Assembly: GCF_900156605.1 (NCBI RefSeq)
Contig: NZ_FTOA01000005.1
Coordinates: 248,001-312,000, forward strand
Source of the DNA: Insolitispirillum peregrinum
GTDB lineage: Bacteria > Pseudomonadota > Alphaproteobacteria > Rhodospirillales > Rhodospirillaceae
DNA length: 64,000 nt
Direction of reading: 5' to 3'
Positions 52,358 to 61,970 of the stretch are shown here, one piece after another. How positions within the stretch are numbered: the first letter of the stretch is position 1; the number at the start of each line of letters is the position of its first letter. Under the pieces are notes generated by a model. The model saw only the letters and a list, made by a program, of their open reading frames with translations. It was not told the origin of the DNA and searched no databases. The position numbers and the translations under genes were made by a program.

Positions 52358-53482
52358 TTAAGGGGAGACGATGAGGCACAGGCTACAGTCAACAGTCAGA
52401 ATCATTGTCCGCTGAAGGGAGAGGTAATTGTTGTCGGTCACCATCCACAGAGTATGCGGGTTTCGCGGGTCACGGGTCAGGCCTTCCCAGTTGTCCTGAA
52501 CCGGATCCTGCGTCAACCAGGCGATGACCTCACTACGGATCGGGGGCGTCTTTGGGGTCGCGTTCAGGAGATCACGCAGCGGCACACGGGTCAGGCGGGC
52601 GGCAAAGCCGCTGGTCAGGTGAAAGCTGCGCTCGAGAATGATGGCGGTCATCGTCTCCGGGGCGTCTCCCAGAACGGCGAGGGAGGTCGGGACAAAGTCA
52701 TGGTCAAGGGCGAGCGAAAAGCTGCTCCAGACCAGCGGGGGAACGCTGTCTGACCATGGGCCCTGCGGCGTTGCCAGCCAGCCGGTGGTGTGGTCTCCGC
52801 CCTGATCGCCCTCCAGCAATGCAATCAGCCGACCGTCGGGCAGGACCGTCAGGGATTCAATGCCGCCGTTGTAAGGCGCTTCCTGCAGGCCCGGAGGAGG
52901 GGGGAGCAGGTGGGCGTTGCCCGCAAGGGGCGGCCTGCCGTTTTCAAGGGGTGGGTAATACGCCAGCCGGTGATGGCGTTCAAAGCTGACAATCTGCCCG
53001 CCGTTGGGGGTGCTGGTGACCTCTTCGGCATCCAGTTCCTTGCTGCCACTCAGGGGAAGGCCCTGTTCCTGATGCAGAAAATCAATCGACCAGTCCGGAA
53101 TGGCGGAAGGAAAACGGTCCTGTTGTCCGGGCAGTGGCAGGCGAAGCCAGTAGCCCCGGTCGGAAATGAAGGTGGCGGTTCCGTCTGGCGCGATGGTCAG
53201 CCCGGACAATCCCCCCACCCGTGGATCCGTCGAGGTCAGTTCGACCGCGCCAATGACCTGCGGCAGCGCTCTGGCCGTTCCATCACCCAGCAGGGGGCCG
53301 GACCAGGGGTGCTGTGCCTTGTACAGAGGGGACGTTGACAGGGTGGTCCGGGCCGGTATCAGCAGTTCCGTCTCGATCGGAGCGCAGCTGGCGGTCACGC
53401 CCATCATGCAGCCCGCCAGCACCAGCCCCTTGATCCGGCGAATGCCAAAGATGCGCCGCAAGGTGTGAAGGATGGCGTGCAT
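52358..53482 (-). CDS. Esterase-like/phytase-like beta-propeller protein, probable lipoprotein
   Basis: 374 residues with an N-terminal signal; the hydrophobic stretch ends GVTASC near residue 34, so it may be a lipoprotein. The body is the 'esterase-like activity of phytase' family: GGLSGLTIAPDGTATFISDRGYWLRL near 92-117, GSKELDAEEVTSTPNGGQIVSFERHHRL near 150-177, NGGIESLTVLPDGRLIALLEG near 205-225, and a final NWEGLTRDPRNPHTLWMVTDNNY block. It would act on phosphate or ester substrates in the periplasm or outer membrane, but the true reaction is unknown for most members. ATG 53482 has AGGA eight bases upstream. A repeat fragment overlies its 5' region. Confidence 0.85.
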   Translation of the reverse strand: MHAILHTLRRIFGIRRIKGLVLAGCMMGVTASCAPIETELLIPARTTLSTSPLYKAQHPWSGPLLGDGTARALPQVIGAVELTSTDPRVGGLSGLTIAPDGTATFISDRGYWLRLPLPGQQDRFPSAIPDWSIDFLHQEQGLPLSGSKELDAEEVTSTPNGGQIVSFERHHRLAYYPPLENGRPPLAGNAHLLPPPPGLQEAPYNGGIESLTVLPDGRLIALLEGDQGGDHTTGWLATPQGPWSDSVPPLVWSSFSLALDHDFVPTSLAVLGDAPETMTAIILERSFHLTSGFAARLTRVPLRDLLNATPKTPPIRSEVIAWLTQDPVQDNWEGLTRDPRNPHTLWMVTDNNYLSLQRTMILTVDCSLCLIVSP

Positions 53483-53499
53483 GAGATGGTCCTGTTGGT

Positions 53500-53530
53500 T
53501 TTGTGAAAACCGGTTCCCGTTTTTCGTGCG
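53500..53530. repeat. Fragment of the dispersed AACCGGTT-type repeat
   Basis: GTGAAAACCGGTTCCCGTTT and following TTCGTGCGAC match the core of the repeats at 29606 and 52240. It lies directly upstream of the phytase-like gene start. Confidence 0.6.
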
Positions 53531-53557
53531 ACGCCCTGTGTGCAACATTCTGGACAC

Positions 53558-53593
53558 AAAAGGCGCCCGGGGACAGTCCTCCGGGCGCCTTTT
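53558..53593 (-). terminator. Terminator of the IalB-family gene
   Basis: AAAAGGCGCCCGG (53558-53570) pairs perfectly with CCGGGCGCCTTTT (53581-53593), 33 bases past the minus-strand stop at 53626. Confidence 0.92.
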
Positions 53594-53625
53594 GGCAGGG
53601 TGTCGCAGGTAAACCCGAAATGGGG

Positions 53626-54135
53626 TTACTTGCTCAGTCCGTCAAGACCAGCCGAGAAACCATTCAGGCTGACCGGAATGGTGATCGACTGACCGTTTGG
53701 CATCACATAGGACACCTTGAACGTCTTGCCGGATTTGAAGCTCTGCACGCCGGTCTGATCCAGGGTCAGGGTGGTCCGGCAGCCGGGCTGGGCACACTGA
53801 ACGAACGGCACCCGGTTGGGCTTGTCGTCGTCAATTTGCAGGTTCAGACCCGGAACCAGCAGCGTCCCCAGCGGGGCGATGATGGTCATCTGGGGGGCCT
53901 TTTTGCCATCTTGCTGCGGCACCATGGCGACAACAACGGCCAGCATGGTCCGCTTGTCTTCCTTGGTGGTGGGGGCCTGGGCGATGTGGCAGATGCGCTT
54001 GGCACCGTCACCTTCGCAGTTGGCGGTCCAATCACCGAACTTCTGGTTCGGCTTCACTTCAGCCATGGCCGAGGCGGCCGACAGGGCACAGACGGTAGCG
54101 GCGATAGCGCCGGCAACCAGAGAAAGCTTACGCAC
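53626..54135 (-). CDS. Invasion-associated-locus-B (IalB) family periplasmic protein
   Basis: 169 residues. GTG 54135 with AAGGAG upstream starts a signal peptide (RKLSLVAGAIAATVCALSAASAMA). The mature part matches the IalB family: FGDWTANCEGDGAKRICHI near 32-50, a middle beta-rich stretch with IIAPLGTLLVPGLNLQID near 78-95, and a conserved Cys pair in FVQCAQPGCRTTLTLD near 103-118. Despite the name, the family is widespread in free-living alphaproteobacteria, and its biochemical role is not established. Monocistronic. Confidence 0.9.
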   Translation of the reverse strand: MRKLSLVAGAIAATVCALSAASAMAEVKPNQKFGDWTANCEGDGAKRICHIAQAPTTKEDKRTMLAVVVAMVPQQDGKKAPQMTIIAPLGTLLVPGLNLQIDDDKPNRVPFVQCAQPGCRTTLTLDQTGVQSFKSGKTFKVSYVMPNGQSITIPVSLNGFSAGLDGLSK

Positions 54136-54465
54136 GATGACTCCTTCGCTCGATGGCTTTCGAAAGAGAAAGAAAAAGTCCGACTGCCTCCGTGGAAACA
54201 ACCCGAAAGCCTCCCTTGTGGCGGGGGGCTGCTGTCGGTCTGGTCCATGGTGGATCGGCTAGGCGCGACAGTGGGCCTTTCTGCGCTGTCTTGCAACTGT
54301 AGACCGCATGACCCAACTCTTTTTTGTGCTTTTTTGCAATTTTTTTATCCCTGAGCCCCGGTGTTGCGGCTGAGAGTGATGGTCACGGGCATGTGAGAGG
54401 CAGAAGGGTGACGGGCATGGCATAGTGTCCGCAATACTTCCTTATACAGTACGGAGCGTCTGGTT
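54136..54465. promoter_or_regulatory. Divergent control region between the IalB gene and msrP
   Basis: 330 bases without a gene. It contains an unusually T-rich run (TTTTTTGTGCTTTTTTGC at about 54319 and following T7), likely an AT-rich promoter element, and a GGAG ribosome site nine bases before msrP. Nothing else recognisable. Confidence 0.4.
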
Positions 54466-55443
54466 ATGCTGATCCGGTCGTTGGCGCGTTGGATGGAACG
54501 CGAGAGTGCGGTCACTCCTTATGATGATTACCTCAACCGGCGGACCTTTCTGCAAGGGACGGCAGGTGTGATTGCTGGCGGTGCCCTGGCGCTGGGGAGC
54601 GGTCGTGCGCAGGCGGCGGTGTCCCGCCCGGCGGACGGGGAAGGGCTGGCAGTCTTGCCGGGAGTGCAGGAAAGCCCGTTGTCAACATCCGGCGAGACGC
54701 TGACGCCGTACAAGGACGCCACCAGCTACAACAATTACTACGAGTTCGGTACCGACAAGGGCGACCCGGTCCGCTATGCGGCCAGTCTGAAGCCGCGCCC
54801 GTGGACGATCACCGTTGACGGGGCCTGTGCCAAACCGGGGGTTCTGGACGTCGAAACCCTGTTGGGCATGCCGCTGGAAGAACGCATCTATCGCCTGCGC
54901 TGCGTTGAAGCCTGGTCGATGGTCATTCCGTGGGTCGGGGTGTCGCTGAAGGCGGTGATCGACCGTTTTCAGCCGTTGTCGTCGGCCCGCTTCATCCGCT
55001 TTGAAACGCTGAATGATCCGGTCCAGATGCCGGGGGTGCGGCGGGCGGTTCTCGACTGGCCCTATGTCGAGGGGCTGCGGATGGATGAGGCTGTTCATCC
55101 GTTGACCATTCTGGCGGTGGGTCTGTACGGCAGTGTTCTGCCCAACCAGAATGGTGCCCCGGCGCGGCTGGTGGTGCCATGGAAATACGGTTTCAAGTCG
55201 ATCAAGTCGATCGTGCGGATTTCGTTTGTTGAAACGGCACCGCTGACCTCGTGGGCCAAGGCTGGTCCGACCGAGTACGGTTTTTATGCCAACGTCAACC
55301 CGGCGGTCGATCATCCGCGCTGGAGCCAGGCACGAGAGCGCCGGATCGGGGAATTTCGCCGACGGGAAACCTTGCCGTTCAATGGCTATGGCGAGCAGGT
55401 AGCGGATTTGTACAAGGGGATGGACCTTGCAAAATTCTACTGA
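54466..55443 (+). CDS. msrP: MsrP, molybdenum-dependent periplasmic methionine-sulfoxide reductase
   Basis: Repairs oxidised methionines in periplasmic proteins, with electrons from MsrQ. 325 residues beginning with a Tat signal: [23 protein letters not shown] near 25-47. The molybdopterin fold is of the sulfite-oxidase/YedY type: [13 protein letters not shown] near 86-98, and the Mo-binding Cys in [20 protein letters not shown] near 147. It needs the molybdenum cofactor made through MoaA (41985-42995). The gene overlaps msrQ by 17 bases. Confidence 0.95.
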   Translation: MLIRSLARWMERESAVTPYDDYLNRRTFLQGTAGVIAGGALALGSGRAQAAVSRPADGEGLAVLPGVQESPLSTSGETLTPYKDATSYNNYYEFGTDKGDPVRYAASLKPRPWTITVDGACAKPGVLDVETLLGMPLEERIYRLRCVEAWSMVIPWVGVSLKAVIDRFQPLSSARFIRFETLNDPVQMPGVRRAVLDWPYVEGLRMDEAVHPLTILAVGLYGSVLPNQNGAPARLVVPWKYGFKSIKSIVRISFVETAPLTSWAKAGPTEYGFYANVNPAVDHPRWSQARERRIGEFRRRETLPFNGYGEQVADLYKGMDLAKFY

Positions 55444-56086
55444 GGCCGTGCGTGGGCGTCAGCAGGGCGGCGGGCTGATCAATCCGCGCTGGTTTCCCCG
55501 CTGGCTGAAACCGGTGGTGCATGCTGCCTGCCTGCTGCCGTTGGTATGGGTTGTGCTGGCGGCGTGGCAGGACAGGCTGGGGGCAAACCCGATCGAGGCC
55601 ATCACCCGCTTTCTGGGAGACTGGGCCTTGCGCGGGCTGCTGGTTGCCTTGCTGGTGACGCCCCTGCGGCGTTTTTCCGGCTGGACTGCGGTCATGCGGT
55701 TGCGGCGGCCCCTGGGTTTGTGGGCCTTTGCTTACGCCCTTTTACATTTACTGTCCTATGTCGTGCTGGATCAGTATTTTGACTGGGCTGTGATCTGGGG
55801 CGATATTCTGAAGCGGACCTATATTACGCTGGGAATGGCTTCGGCGGTGATCCTGCTGGTTCTGGCGGTGACCTCGATCCCGGCATTGATTCGCCGTTTG
55901 GGCGGGCGGCGCTGGGTGTTTCTGCATAAAAGTGTCTATCTGGCCAGTGTTCTAGGGATTTTGCACTACTTCTGGATGGTCAAAGCGGATACATCTTCAC
56001 CGTGGCTCTATGCTGTTTGTCTGATGTTTCTGCTTGTCCTTCGCCTTCCTTTCCCGCACCGGAGAAACCCAGCACTTAAGTCTTGA
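55427..56086 (+). CDS. msrQ: MsrQ, heme-binding membrane partner of MsrP
   Basis: 219 residues with about six membrane helices of the ferric-reductase-like fold. His residues placed in helices ([11 protein letters not shown] near 32, [10 protein letters not shown] near 107, [19 protein letters not shown] near 165-183) would hold heme b. It passes electrons from the quinone pool or a flavin reductase to MsrP. The start TTG 55427 has GGGGA eight bases upstream and overlaps msrP; GTG 55448 is the alternative. Confidence 0.92.
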   Translation: MQNSTEAVRGRQQGGGLINPRWFPRWLKPVVHAACLLPLVWVVLAAWQDRLGANPIEAITRFLGDWALRGLLVALLVTPLRRFSGWTAVMRLRRPLGLWAFAYALLHLLSYVVLDQYFDWAVIWGDILKRTYITLGMASAVILLVLAVTSIPALIRRLGGRRWVFLHKSVYLASVLGILHYFWMVKADTSSPWLYAVCLMFLLVLRLPFPHRRNPALKS

Positions 56087-56304
56087 ATATCGCGCGCTAT
56101 CAGCGGATAAAGACTACCGGTAACGTAGCTGCGGTCATTCTTTCAAAGAATAATTCAGCATCAACAGGATCGGAGCCGTGAGCCAGCGCGGTCATGGCTC
56201 CGGGGTATCCCTCGACTTGCAGGGTGATGCCGCATACTCTTAGAGTGATGGGTCTGTCTGATTTGGATGTCACGGGTATGATGACGGGGGGGGAACGCGC
56301 AACG

Positions 56305-58800
56305 ATGGGCAGCTGCACAAGCCGTTCAGACTTGGCTGATTATGTCGCCGATCTCAGCCCGGACATGATCTGTCTGTGTGTTGATTCGGTGATCACCTAC
56401 CTCAATCCCGCCGGACGGGTATTGCTGGACAGGAAGGCCGATGGCGCATCCCTGATCGGCAAGCCGCTGATCGACATTATCCATATCGACTATCAGCCAA
56501 TTCTCGAAGACGGCCTGGGCGAACTGGTCGAGGCCGATTCACTGCCCCTGATGCTGGTCGATGCCTGCGGCCATCCGGTCGAAGTCGAAATGCGTGTGCT
56601 GCCAATCCCCGCCGAGGCTTTGGGGCAGGGGGCAATGGCCGGAACGCTGGCCGCTGCCCGTGGGCCTGCCTATCTGGTGCATGCCCATCCGGTCGGTGAG
56701 CGCATGCAGGCGGTGCAGGAAATCCTGGAAAGCGAGCGCCGCTATCGCTCGCTGGTCAATCTTGCCCTCGATTTCATGTGTCTGGTTGACGGGCAGGGGC
56801 GGATCACCCTTGCCAACAAATCGGCCCAGGTTCTGCTGGATCTGGATGCCGACACCCTGATGGAACGGACGCTGCCCGATATCGTGCACCCGGACTATCA
56901 GGCGATGATCGAACTCGGGCTGGAAACGCTGGCCGGGGAAAGTGGCCTGCTGCCGCTGAAATTTGTTGACCGTCAGGGTGAAGCAATCGACGTCGAGGCC
57001 CGCTTTACGGCGCTGGGACGGGCCGACAGTTTCATGCTGGAAGCGCGCGACATTCGCCAGCAGTTGCGGTCCGCCGAGGCCGTGCGCGAGCGTGAACAGC
57101 GGTTGCAGGGTATTCTCGATACCGTTGCCGAAGCGATTATTTCTGCCGATGACATGGGGATCATCCAGTCGTTCAACCGGGCTGCCGAAGCCATTTTCGG
57201 CTACAGCAGCAGTGAAGTGGTCGGGCGGAACCTGTCAGTGCTGATGCCTGAGCCCCATGCATCGCATCATGACGGTTATATGAAAACATTCCGCAGCAAC
57301 GGTGCCTCGGGGGTGCTGGGGAAGGGGCGCGAGCTGGAGGGCCGTCGCAAGGATGGCTCGATCTTCCCGCTGGAGTTGAATGTAACCGAGTTGCGCCTGG
57401 GCCGGAACCGCTTGCTGACCGGCATCATCCGCGACATTACCGACCGCAAGCGCGCCGAAGAGGCCGAACGCCGGTACAAGGAAGAGCTGGAGCAGAAGGT
57501 CGAGGAACGAACCCGTGACCTGCGGCGTCTGTCGCGGCAGACGCAGGGCATTCTTGATTCTGCCGGGGACGGGATTGTCGGCCTGGATATGGATGGCAAG
57601 ATTACCTTTGCCAATCCGGCGGCAGCGGCAATGCTGGGCTATGAGCAAGGCGACCTGCAGGGCCGGGCCGCCAACGAGGTGTTCCTGGCCGGGGAAGGTC
57701 GCCGCAAGGGCAAGGGGCTGCGGATCCGGGCTGCGATGCGGCTGGGGGTGATGGGCCAGCGGATCGAGCAGACACTGGTTGCCCGCACGGGGCATACCTT
57801 TGATGCCGAATATGCCGCCAGTCCAATCGAAGATGACGGCGACATTTCGGGCGTGGTGGTGGTGTTCCGCGACATCAGCGACCGCAAGGCTGCCGAGGCC
57901 CGCCTGAAGGTCGCCGGGACGGTGTTTGAAACCACCGCCGAGGGCATTCTGGTCAGTGATGCGCGGGGGCGCATTTCAATGGCCAATGCGGCCTGCGCCC
58001 GCATCACCGGCTGGATGTCGGAACAATGCCTGGACCGCACGGTGCAGGAGGTGTTGTTCCCTGGAAACGAGCCGGTCTTTGAAGAAATGGTGGCCGAGTT
58101 GATGGCCCGCCAGAGCTGTGAACTGGAATTCTGGAGTTCCCGGTTGGACGGTGGCGAATATGCTGCCCGTCTGGCGGCATCGGTGGTGCCTGACAGCGTC
58201 GGGACTTCGCACCGGATTGTGATCGTGGTCAACGACATCACCCAGCGCAAACGCGACGAAGAGCGCATCCGTTTCCAGGCCAACTATGATTCCCTGACCG
58301 GCCTGCCCAACCGTGCCCTGTTCAATGACCGGCTGGATCAGGCGGTGTCGGCGGCACGGCGGGCGGGGACGATGGTCGGGCTGATGTTCATCGACCTTGA
58401 CGGATTCAAGGCGGTCAACGATACGCTGGGGCACGATGCCGGGGACCTGCTGCTGAAAGGTGCTGCCGGGCGGCTGCGCAAATGCGTGCGGGAATCCGAT
58501 ACCGTGGCCCGTCTGGGCGGTGACGAGTTCACCATCATCATGGGCAACCTCGACAGCCCCGAAGGCGCCGGGCAGGTGGCCGGGCGGATCATCGAGAGTC
58601 TGACGGTGCCGTTTGACCTGTCGGTTGATGACGGGAAAGTCCGTGAGGGGCGTGTTTCGGCCTCGATCGGGATTGCCGTCCTGCCGAACCATGGCGATAC
58701 ATCGGACGATATTCTGCGCCATGCGGATGCGGCGATGTACCACGCCAAGGAACAGGGAAAGGCGAATTACCAGTTTTTCCGGCCAGAGCTTCTGGACTAA
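56305..58800 (+). CDS. Multi-PAS diguanylate cyclase
   Basis: About 831 residues, soluble. Five PAS domains are visible near 13-120, 147-262, 269-385, 414-530 and 541-650, with a coiled coil near 388-410. The last 170 residues are a GGDEF domain: YDSLTGLPNRALF near 660, FIDLDGFKAVNDTLGHDAGD, the active site LGGDEF near 737, and the inhibitory RESD motif exactly five residues before it, so product inhibition is expected. No EAL domain follows, so this makes cyclic di-GMP. The start is uncertain (56248, 56278 or 56305); 56305 has a G-rich GGGGGAA site upstream. Product users in this window include the PilZ receptor at 44352. Confidence 0.9.
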   Translation: MGSCTSRSDLADYVADLSPDMICLCVDSVITYLNPAGRVLLDRKADGASLIGKPLIDIIHIDYQPILEDGLGELVEADSLPLMLVDACGHPVEVEMRVLPIPAEALGQGAMAGTLAAARGPAYLVHAHPVGERMQAVQEILESERRYRSLVNLALDFMCLVDGQGRITLANKSAQVLLDLDADTLMERTLPDIVHPDYQAMIELGLETLAGESGLLPLKFVDRQGEAIDVEARFTALGRADSFMLEARDIRQQLRSAEAVREREQRLQGILDTVAEAIISADDMGIIQSFNRAAEAIFGYSSSEVVGRNLSVLMPEPHASHHDGYMKTFRSNGASGVLGKGRELEGRRKDGSIFPLELNVTELRLGRNRLLTGIIRDITDRKRAEEAERRYKEELEQKVEERTRDLRRLSRQTQGILDSAGDGIVGLDMDGKITFANPAAAAMLGYEQGDLQGRAANEVFLAGEGRRKGKGLRIRAAMRLGVMGQRIEQTLVARTGHTFDAEYAASPIEDDGDISGVVVVFRDISDRKAAEARLKVAGTVFETTAEGILVSDARGRISMANAACARITGWMSEQCLDRTVQEVLFPGNEPVFEEMVAELMARQSCELEFWSSRLDGGEYAARLAASVVPDSVGTSHRIVIVVNDITQRKRDEERIRFQANYDSLTGLPNRALFNDRLDQAVSAARRAGTMVGLMFIDLDGFKAVNDTLGHDAGDLLLKGAAGRLRKCVRESDTVARLGGDEFTIIMGNLDSPEGAGQVAGRIIESLTVPFDLSVDDGKVREGRVSASIGIAVLPNHGDTSDDILRHADAAMYHAKEQGKANYQFFRPELLD

Positions 58801-59040
58801 TCGACGCAGAAGCCCCATAAACAGAATCGGAAAACGAACAGGACCGACGCCCGCAACAGTTGGAATCGCTCTAAAATTTAAAAAGCGACGAAAGCCGGTG
58901 TGGCGGGGCTGGTGTTCTGGGGGCTGTTTGCGGTACGGTTCTTTTACATATCGATGACACGGCCCGTGTCGTTGTGAACCGTTGGATGAAATAAGAAAAT
59001 CTCCGCCGCGTTGCTGACGTCGGGAATGGATGAGACAGGA

Positions 59041-59703
59041 ATGTCGGAAGAAAATAACGAAGACGGCCAAGGCTCCGGCAACAAGCGCCGCCGCCCTATC
59101 GACATTGTGATCGCCGAAAAGAACCCGTTGCTGATGAGCAGCCTGATCAAGCTGTTTGCCGGGGATGACCGTTTCGCGTTGGTGGCGACTACCCCCGATG
59201 GTGAACGTTTCATTTCAGCCGTCGAGCGGCTGACCTTTGATGTCGCCATCATCGGTTGGGAAATGCCCTATATGGATGGTCGTGGCGTGTTGCAGGCCCT
59301 TCAAGGGCGCTCGGCGGCCCCGCGGGTGATCGTCTATACCGGCAGTGCCAGCCCGGAAATTCCGCGTGTTGCCATGTCGCTGGGCGCTGCCGGGTTCTGT
59401 TCCAAGTCTGATCCGCCGGCGCAATTGCTGGAAACGGTGGCGGCGGTGGCCGATGGGCGGATGATGTTCCCGTTCGTTGATGTCAGCCAGCTGGCCAATG
59501 ATCCGTTCTCGGGGCTGACCCCGCGTGAACGGGAACTGCTGGCGGCACTGGCCAGTGGCCTGACCAACGCCCAGATTGCGGGAAAGCTGGATATCTCCCT
59601 GAACACGGTCAAGTTCCACCTGAAAAACCTGTATGACAAGCTGGGTGTGTCGAACCGTGCGCAGGCGGTGGCCCACTACCTGAAAGGGCGGGAAGGACGA
59701 TGA
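59041..59703 (+). CDS. LuxR-type regulator with a non-phosphorylatable receiver, next to cbb genes
   Basis: About 220 residues. The N-terminal acidic, Lys/Arg-rich tail leads to a receiver-like domain at 28-145, but the acidic pair reads IAEKNPLL instead of IADDHPLV, and the phospho-accepting Asp is Gly (VAIIGWEMPYMDG, near residue 78). A LuxR helix-turn-helix follows: LTPRERELLAALASGLTNAQIAGKL near 160-184 and SLNTVKFHLKNLYDKLGVSNR. It should act without classic phosphorylation. It lies 134 bases before the Calvin-cycle genes on the same strand, separated by a terminator, making it a candidate regulator of carbon fixation (inference). Starts at 59011 and 59026 are also possible. Confidence 0.88.
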   Translation: MSEENNEDGQGSGNKRRRPIDIVIAEKNPLLMSSLIKLFAGDDRFALVATTPDGERFISAVERLTFDVAIIGWEMPYMDGRGVLQALQGRSAAPRVIVYTGSASPEIPRVAMSLGAAGFCSKSDPPAQLLETVAAVADGRMMFPFVDVSQLANDPFSGLTPRERELLAALASGLTNAQIAGKLDISLNTVKFHLKNLYDKLGVSNRAQAVAHYLKGREGR

Positions 59704-59710
59704 TGTCGGG

Positions 59711-59749
59711 CGGAAAAGGGACCTCACTGCCCTTTTCCGCTGTTTTTTG
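59711..59749 (+). terminator. Terminator between the LuxR-type regulator and the cbb operon
   Basis: CGGAAAAGGG (59711-59720) pairs perfectly with CCCTTTTCCG (59730-59739), followed by CTGTTTTTT. The cbb genes therefore need their own promoter in 59750-59837, where I see no clear T-N11-A CbbR half-site. Confidence 0.9.
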
Positions 59750-59837
59750 GCGGGGTTGGCGAGCCTTTTGCTTTTCATCCCGCCCACAGTACGCTATCAC
59801 CCGCCCACTTTTGCGACAGTCATAAAGGGATGCGGTG

Positions 59838-60944
59838 ATGCCGTGGTCGATGGACCCCTACGGGCTTTTCCATAGCGACGCTTCGAATGCGGCTCCGGCT
59901 GTTGGTGAGGCTGGCAAGACTGGTGCGTCCCGCCGCCCGCGGGCGCCGCTGTTCACCTATGGCCTGCGTACCATCACCGAAGCCGCTGCCCGCGCCGCCT
60001 CTGCCGGGATCGAGCAGGGCGACAAGGAACAAAGCGACCGCGCCGCCACCGCTGCCATGCGGGCCGAGCTGGATTGCCTGCCGATCAACGGGATGGTGGT
60101 TCTGGGCGAAGGCAACCGCGAACAGGGTCAAAGCCTGTATGTCGGCGAGCAGATCGGTGATCCGGCAGCGCCAGTGCAGTTTGATATTGCGGTCGATCCG
60201 GTCGAAGGCACCAGCTATGTCGCCAGCGGTATGACCAATGCGCTGGCGGTGATCGCGCTGGCTCCGCGCGGGGCAATGTTGCAGCCAGGCCCTTGTTTTT
60301 ACATGGAAAAATTTGTTGGGCCGCCGCAGGTCAAGGGCAAAATCGATCCGCAGGCACCGGTGGCTGACAAACTGGCAACCGTGGCACGGGAAACTGGCAA
60401 GGCGGTGTCTGACCTGACGGTGTTCGTGCTGGAAAAGCCGCGCCACCGTGATCTGGTGCAGGAGATTTATGCCGCCGGAGCCAAAGTACTGCTCTATCCG
60501 GCAGGCGACATTGCCGGGGCGCTGATGGCGGCAATCCCGGATTCAGGCGTCGATTGCCTGATGGGCACCGGGGGAACCCCGGAGGGGATCATGACCGCCT
60601 GCGCCATCCGCGCGCTGGGCGGAGAATTCATGGGGCGGATGAATCCCCAGCTTAACAGCGAGCGTCTGGCGGTCAAGGCGGCGGGGATTTCCACCACCGA
60701 CTGGCTGCCCTGCGAGACGCTGGTGACCTCGGACAAGGTGTTCTTTTGTGCCACCGGTATCACCACCGGCTTGTTGCTGCAAGGCGTGGAGCGGCAAGGA
60801 GGCAGCAGTGTCCGCACCCAGACCCTGATGATTTGCGGTCAGTCGGCCGAGCGCCAGATCCTGACCACCTATCATCGCAGCCGCCCCCTCGGCCCCCTCG
60901 GCGTTCCGCCGGGCGCTGATGCCGCCAGCCACAGCCGGGCCTGA
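59838..60944 (+). CDS. glpX: Class II fructose-1,6-bisphosphatase (GlpX type; possible FBP/SBPase)
   Basis: Removes a phosphate from fructose 1,6-bisphosphate, and in related autotrophs also from sedoheptulose 1,7-bisphosphate, in the Calvin cycle. 368 residues with the GlpX fold: GKTGASRRPRAPLFTYGLRTITEAAARAA near the start, metal site GEGNREQ near 96, the DPVEGT metal motif near 123, MGTGGTPEGIMTACAIRALGGEF near 240-262. ATG 59838 has AAGGGA upstream; a GTG at 59835 is adjacent. It is the first gene of the operon glpX-cbbP-cbbT; the class II form (instead of the class I enzyme in many proteobacterial cbb operons) is the cyanobacterial-style arrangement. Confidence 0.93.
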   Translation: MPWSMDPYGLFHSDASNAAPAVGEAGKTGASRRPRAPLFTYGLRTITEAAARAASAGIEQGDKEQSDRAATAAMRAELDCLPINGMVVLGEGNREQGQSLYVGEQIGDPAAPVQFDIAVDPVEGTSYVASGMTNALAVIALAPRGAMLQPGPCFYMEKFVGPPQVKGKIDPQAPVADKLATVARETGKAVSDLTVFVLEKPRHRDLVQEIYAAGAKVLLYPAGDIAGALMAAIPDSGVDCLMGTGGTPEGIMTACAIRALGGEFMGRMNPQLNSERLAVKAAGISTTDWLPCETLVTSDKVFFCATGITTGLLLQGVERQGGSSVRTQTLMICGQSAERQILTTYHRSRPLGPLGVPPGADAASHSRA

Positions 60945-60958
60945 GCGGGGAGAGCGCC

Positions 60959-61921
60959 ATGCCAAAGAACCGCAAGCTTAACCGTCCGGTGATTTTGGGG
61001 ATTGTCGGCGACTCTGGTGCCGGTAAGACCACTCTGGCGCAGGGGATTGCCTCGATCCTCGGGCCATCGCGGGTGACGATGATCTGCACCGACGACTATC
61101 ACCGCTATTCCCGTGAGGAACGGGCCCTCAGCGGCGTGTCGGCGCTGGATCCCAAGGGCAACTATATGGACATCATGGAGCAGCACATCCAGTTGCTGCG
61201 CGCCGGGCGTCCGATCCTGAAGCCGGTCTACAACCATACCAACGGCACGCTGGACGCGCCGGAATATGTCGAGCCGGGCGAATACATGATCGTCGAGGGC
61301 CTGCTGGGCTATTCCACGCGCGCCATGCGGGACTGCTATGACGTCAAGCTGTACCTCGAACCGCAGGAAGAATTGCGGGCGGCGTGGAAAATGCAGCGCG
61401 ACGTCAGCAAGCGCGGTTACACCGCCGATGAAGTGCGCCGCCAAATCGAAAAGCGGTTGCGTGATGGTATTACCTTTATCCGCCCGCAACGAACCTTTGC
61501 CGATCTGGTGCTGTCTTTTCGCCATCCTGTGGCGTCGTCTCTGGGGGAACCCGAGGAAGACGACAAGGATACTGCCTCTTACCTGAATGCCCGCCATACG
61601 CTGCGCCCGACCCTGCCGCATCCCGACCTGACGCCGATTGTCGAGGGGTCAAAAAACGGTATCCGGCTAGAGCTTGCTCGTGATATTGACGGCAAGCCCG
61701 TCGACGTCCTGGAGATCGAAGGCGACGTGGATGACAAGCGGGCAAAGGCGATGGAGGATCTGTTGTGGAACCTGATTCCCGAAGCGAACCACTTGCGGTC
61801 CAACCTTGGGCAGTATATGGACGCCAGTCAGGAAACCCGCATGTCGCACCCGCTGGCCCTGTCGCAGTTGTTGATCACCTACCATCTGGTGAAGGCTGCC
61901 ATGGGCCATTATGCCATTTAA
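60959..61921 (+). CDS. cbbP: Phosphoribulokinase, class II-like (plant/cyanobacterial lineage)
   Basis: Makes ribulose 1,5-bisphosphate for Rubisco, the committed Calvin-cycle step. 320 residues. P-loop GIVGDSGAGKTTLAQGIA near 14-31, then TMICTDDYHRYSREERALSGVSALDPKGNY near 40-68, which is the wording of plant and cyanobacterial enzymes, and KPVYNHTNGTLDAPEYV near 95. The P-loop Cys used for thioredoxin control in plants is Ala here, while the second Cys (ICTDDYH) is kept, so disulfide control is not expected. It starts 14 bases after glpX. The usual proteobacterial enzyme is the other, octameric class. Confidence 0.95.
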   Translation: MPKNRKLNRPVILGIVGDSGAGKTTLAQGIASILGPSRVTMICTDDYHRYSREERALSGVSALDPKGNYMDIMEQHIQLLRAGRPILKPVYNHTNGTLDAPEYVEPGEYMIVEGLLGYSTRAMRDCYDVKLYLEPQEELRAAWKMQRDVSKRGYTADEVRRQIEKRLRDGITFIRPQRTFADLVLSFRHPVASSLGEPEEDDKDTASYLNARHTLRPTLPHPDLTPIVEGSKNGIRLELARDIDGKPVDVLEIEGDVDDKRAKAMEDLLWNLIPEANHLRSNLGQYMDASQETRMSHPLALSQLLITYHLVKAAMGHYAI

Positions 61922-61970
61922 CACACCCAGTCCCATCCAACTGATGCCGAGTGAGCCGGGAACATTGACC

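Noticed and set aside
59750-59837. CbbR operator before glpX
   Set aside because: No convincing T-N11-A dyad could be picked out by eye.
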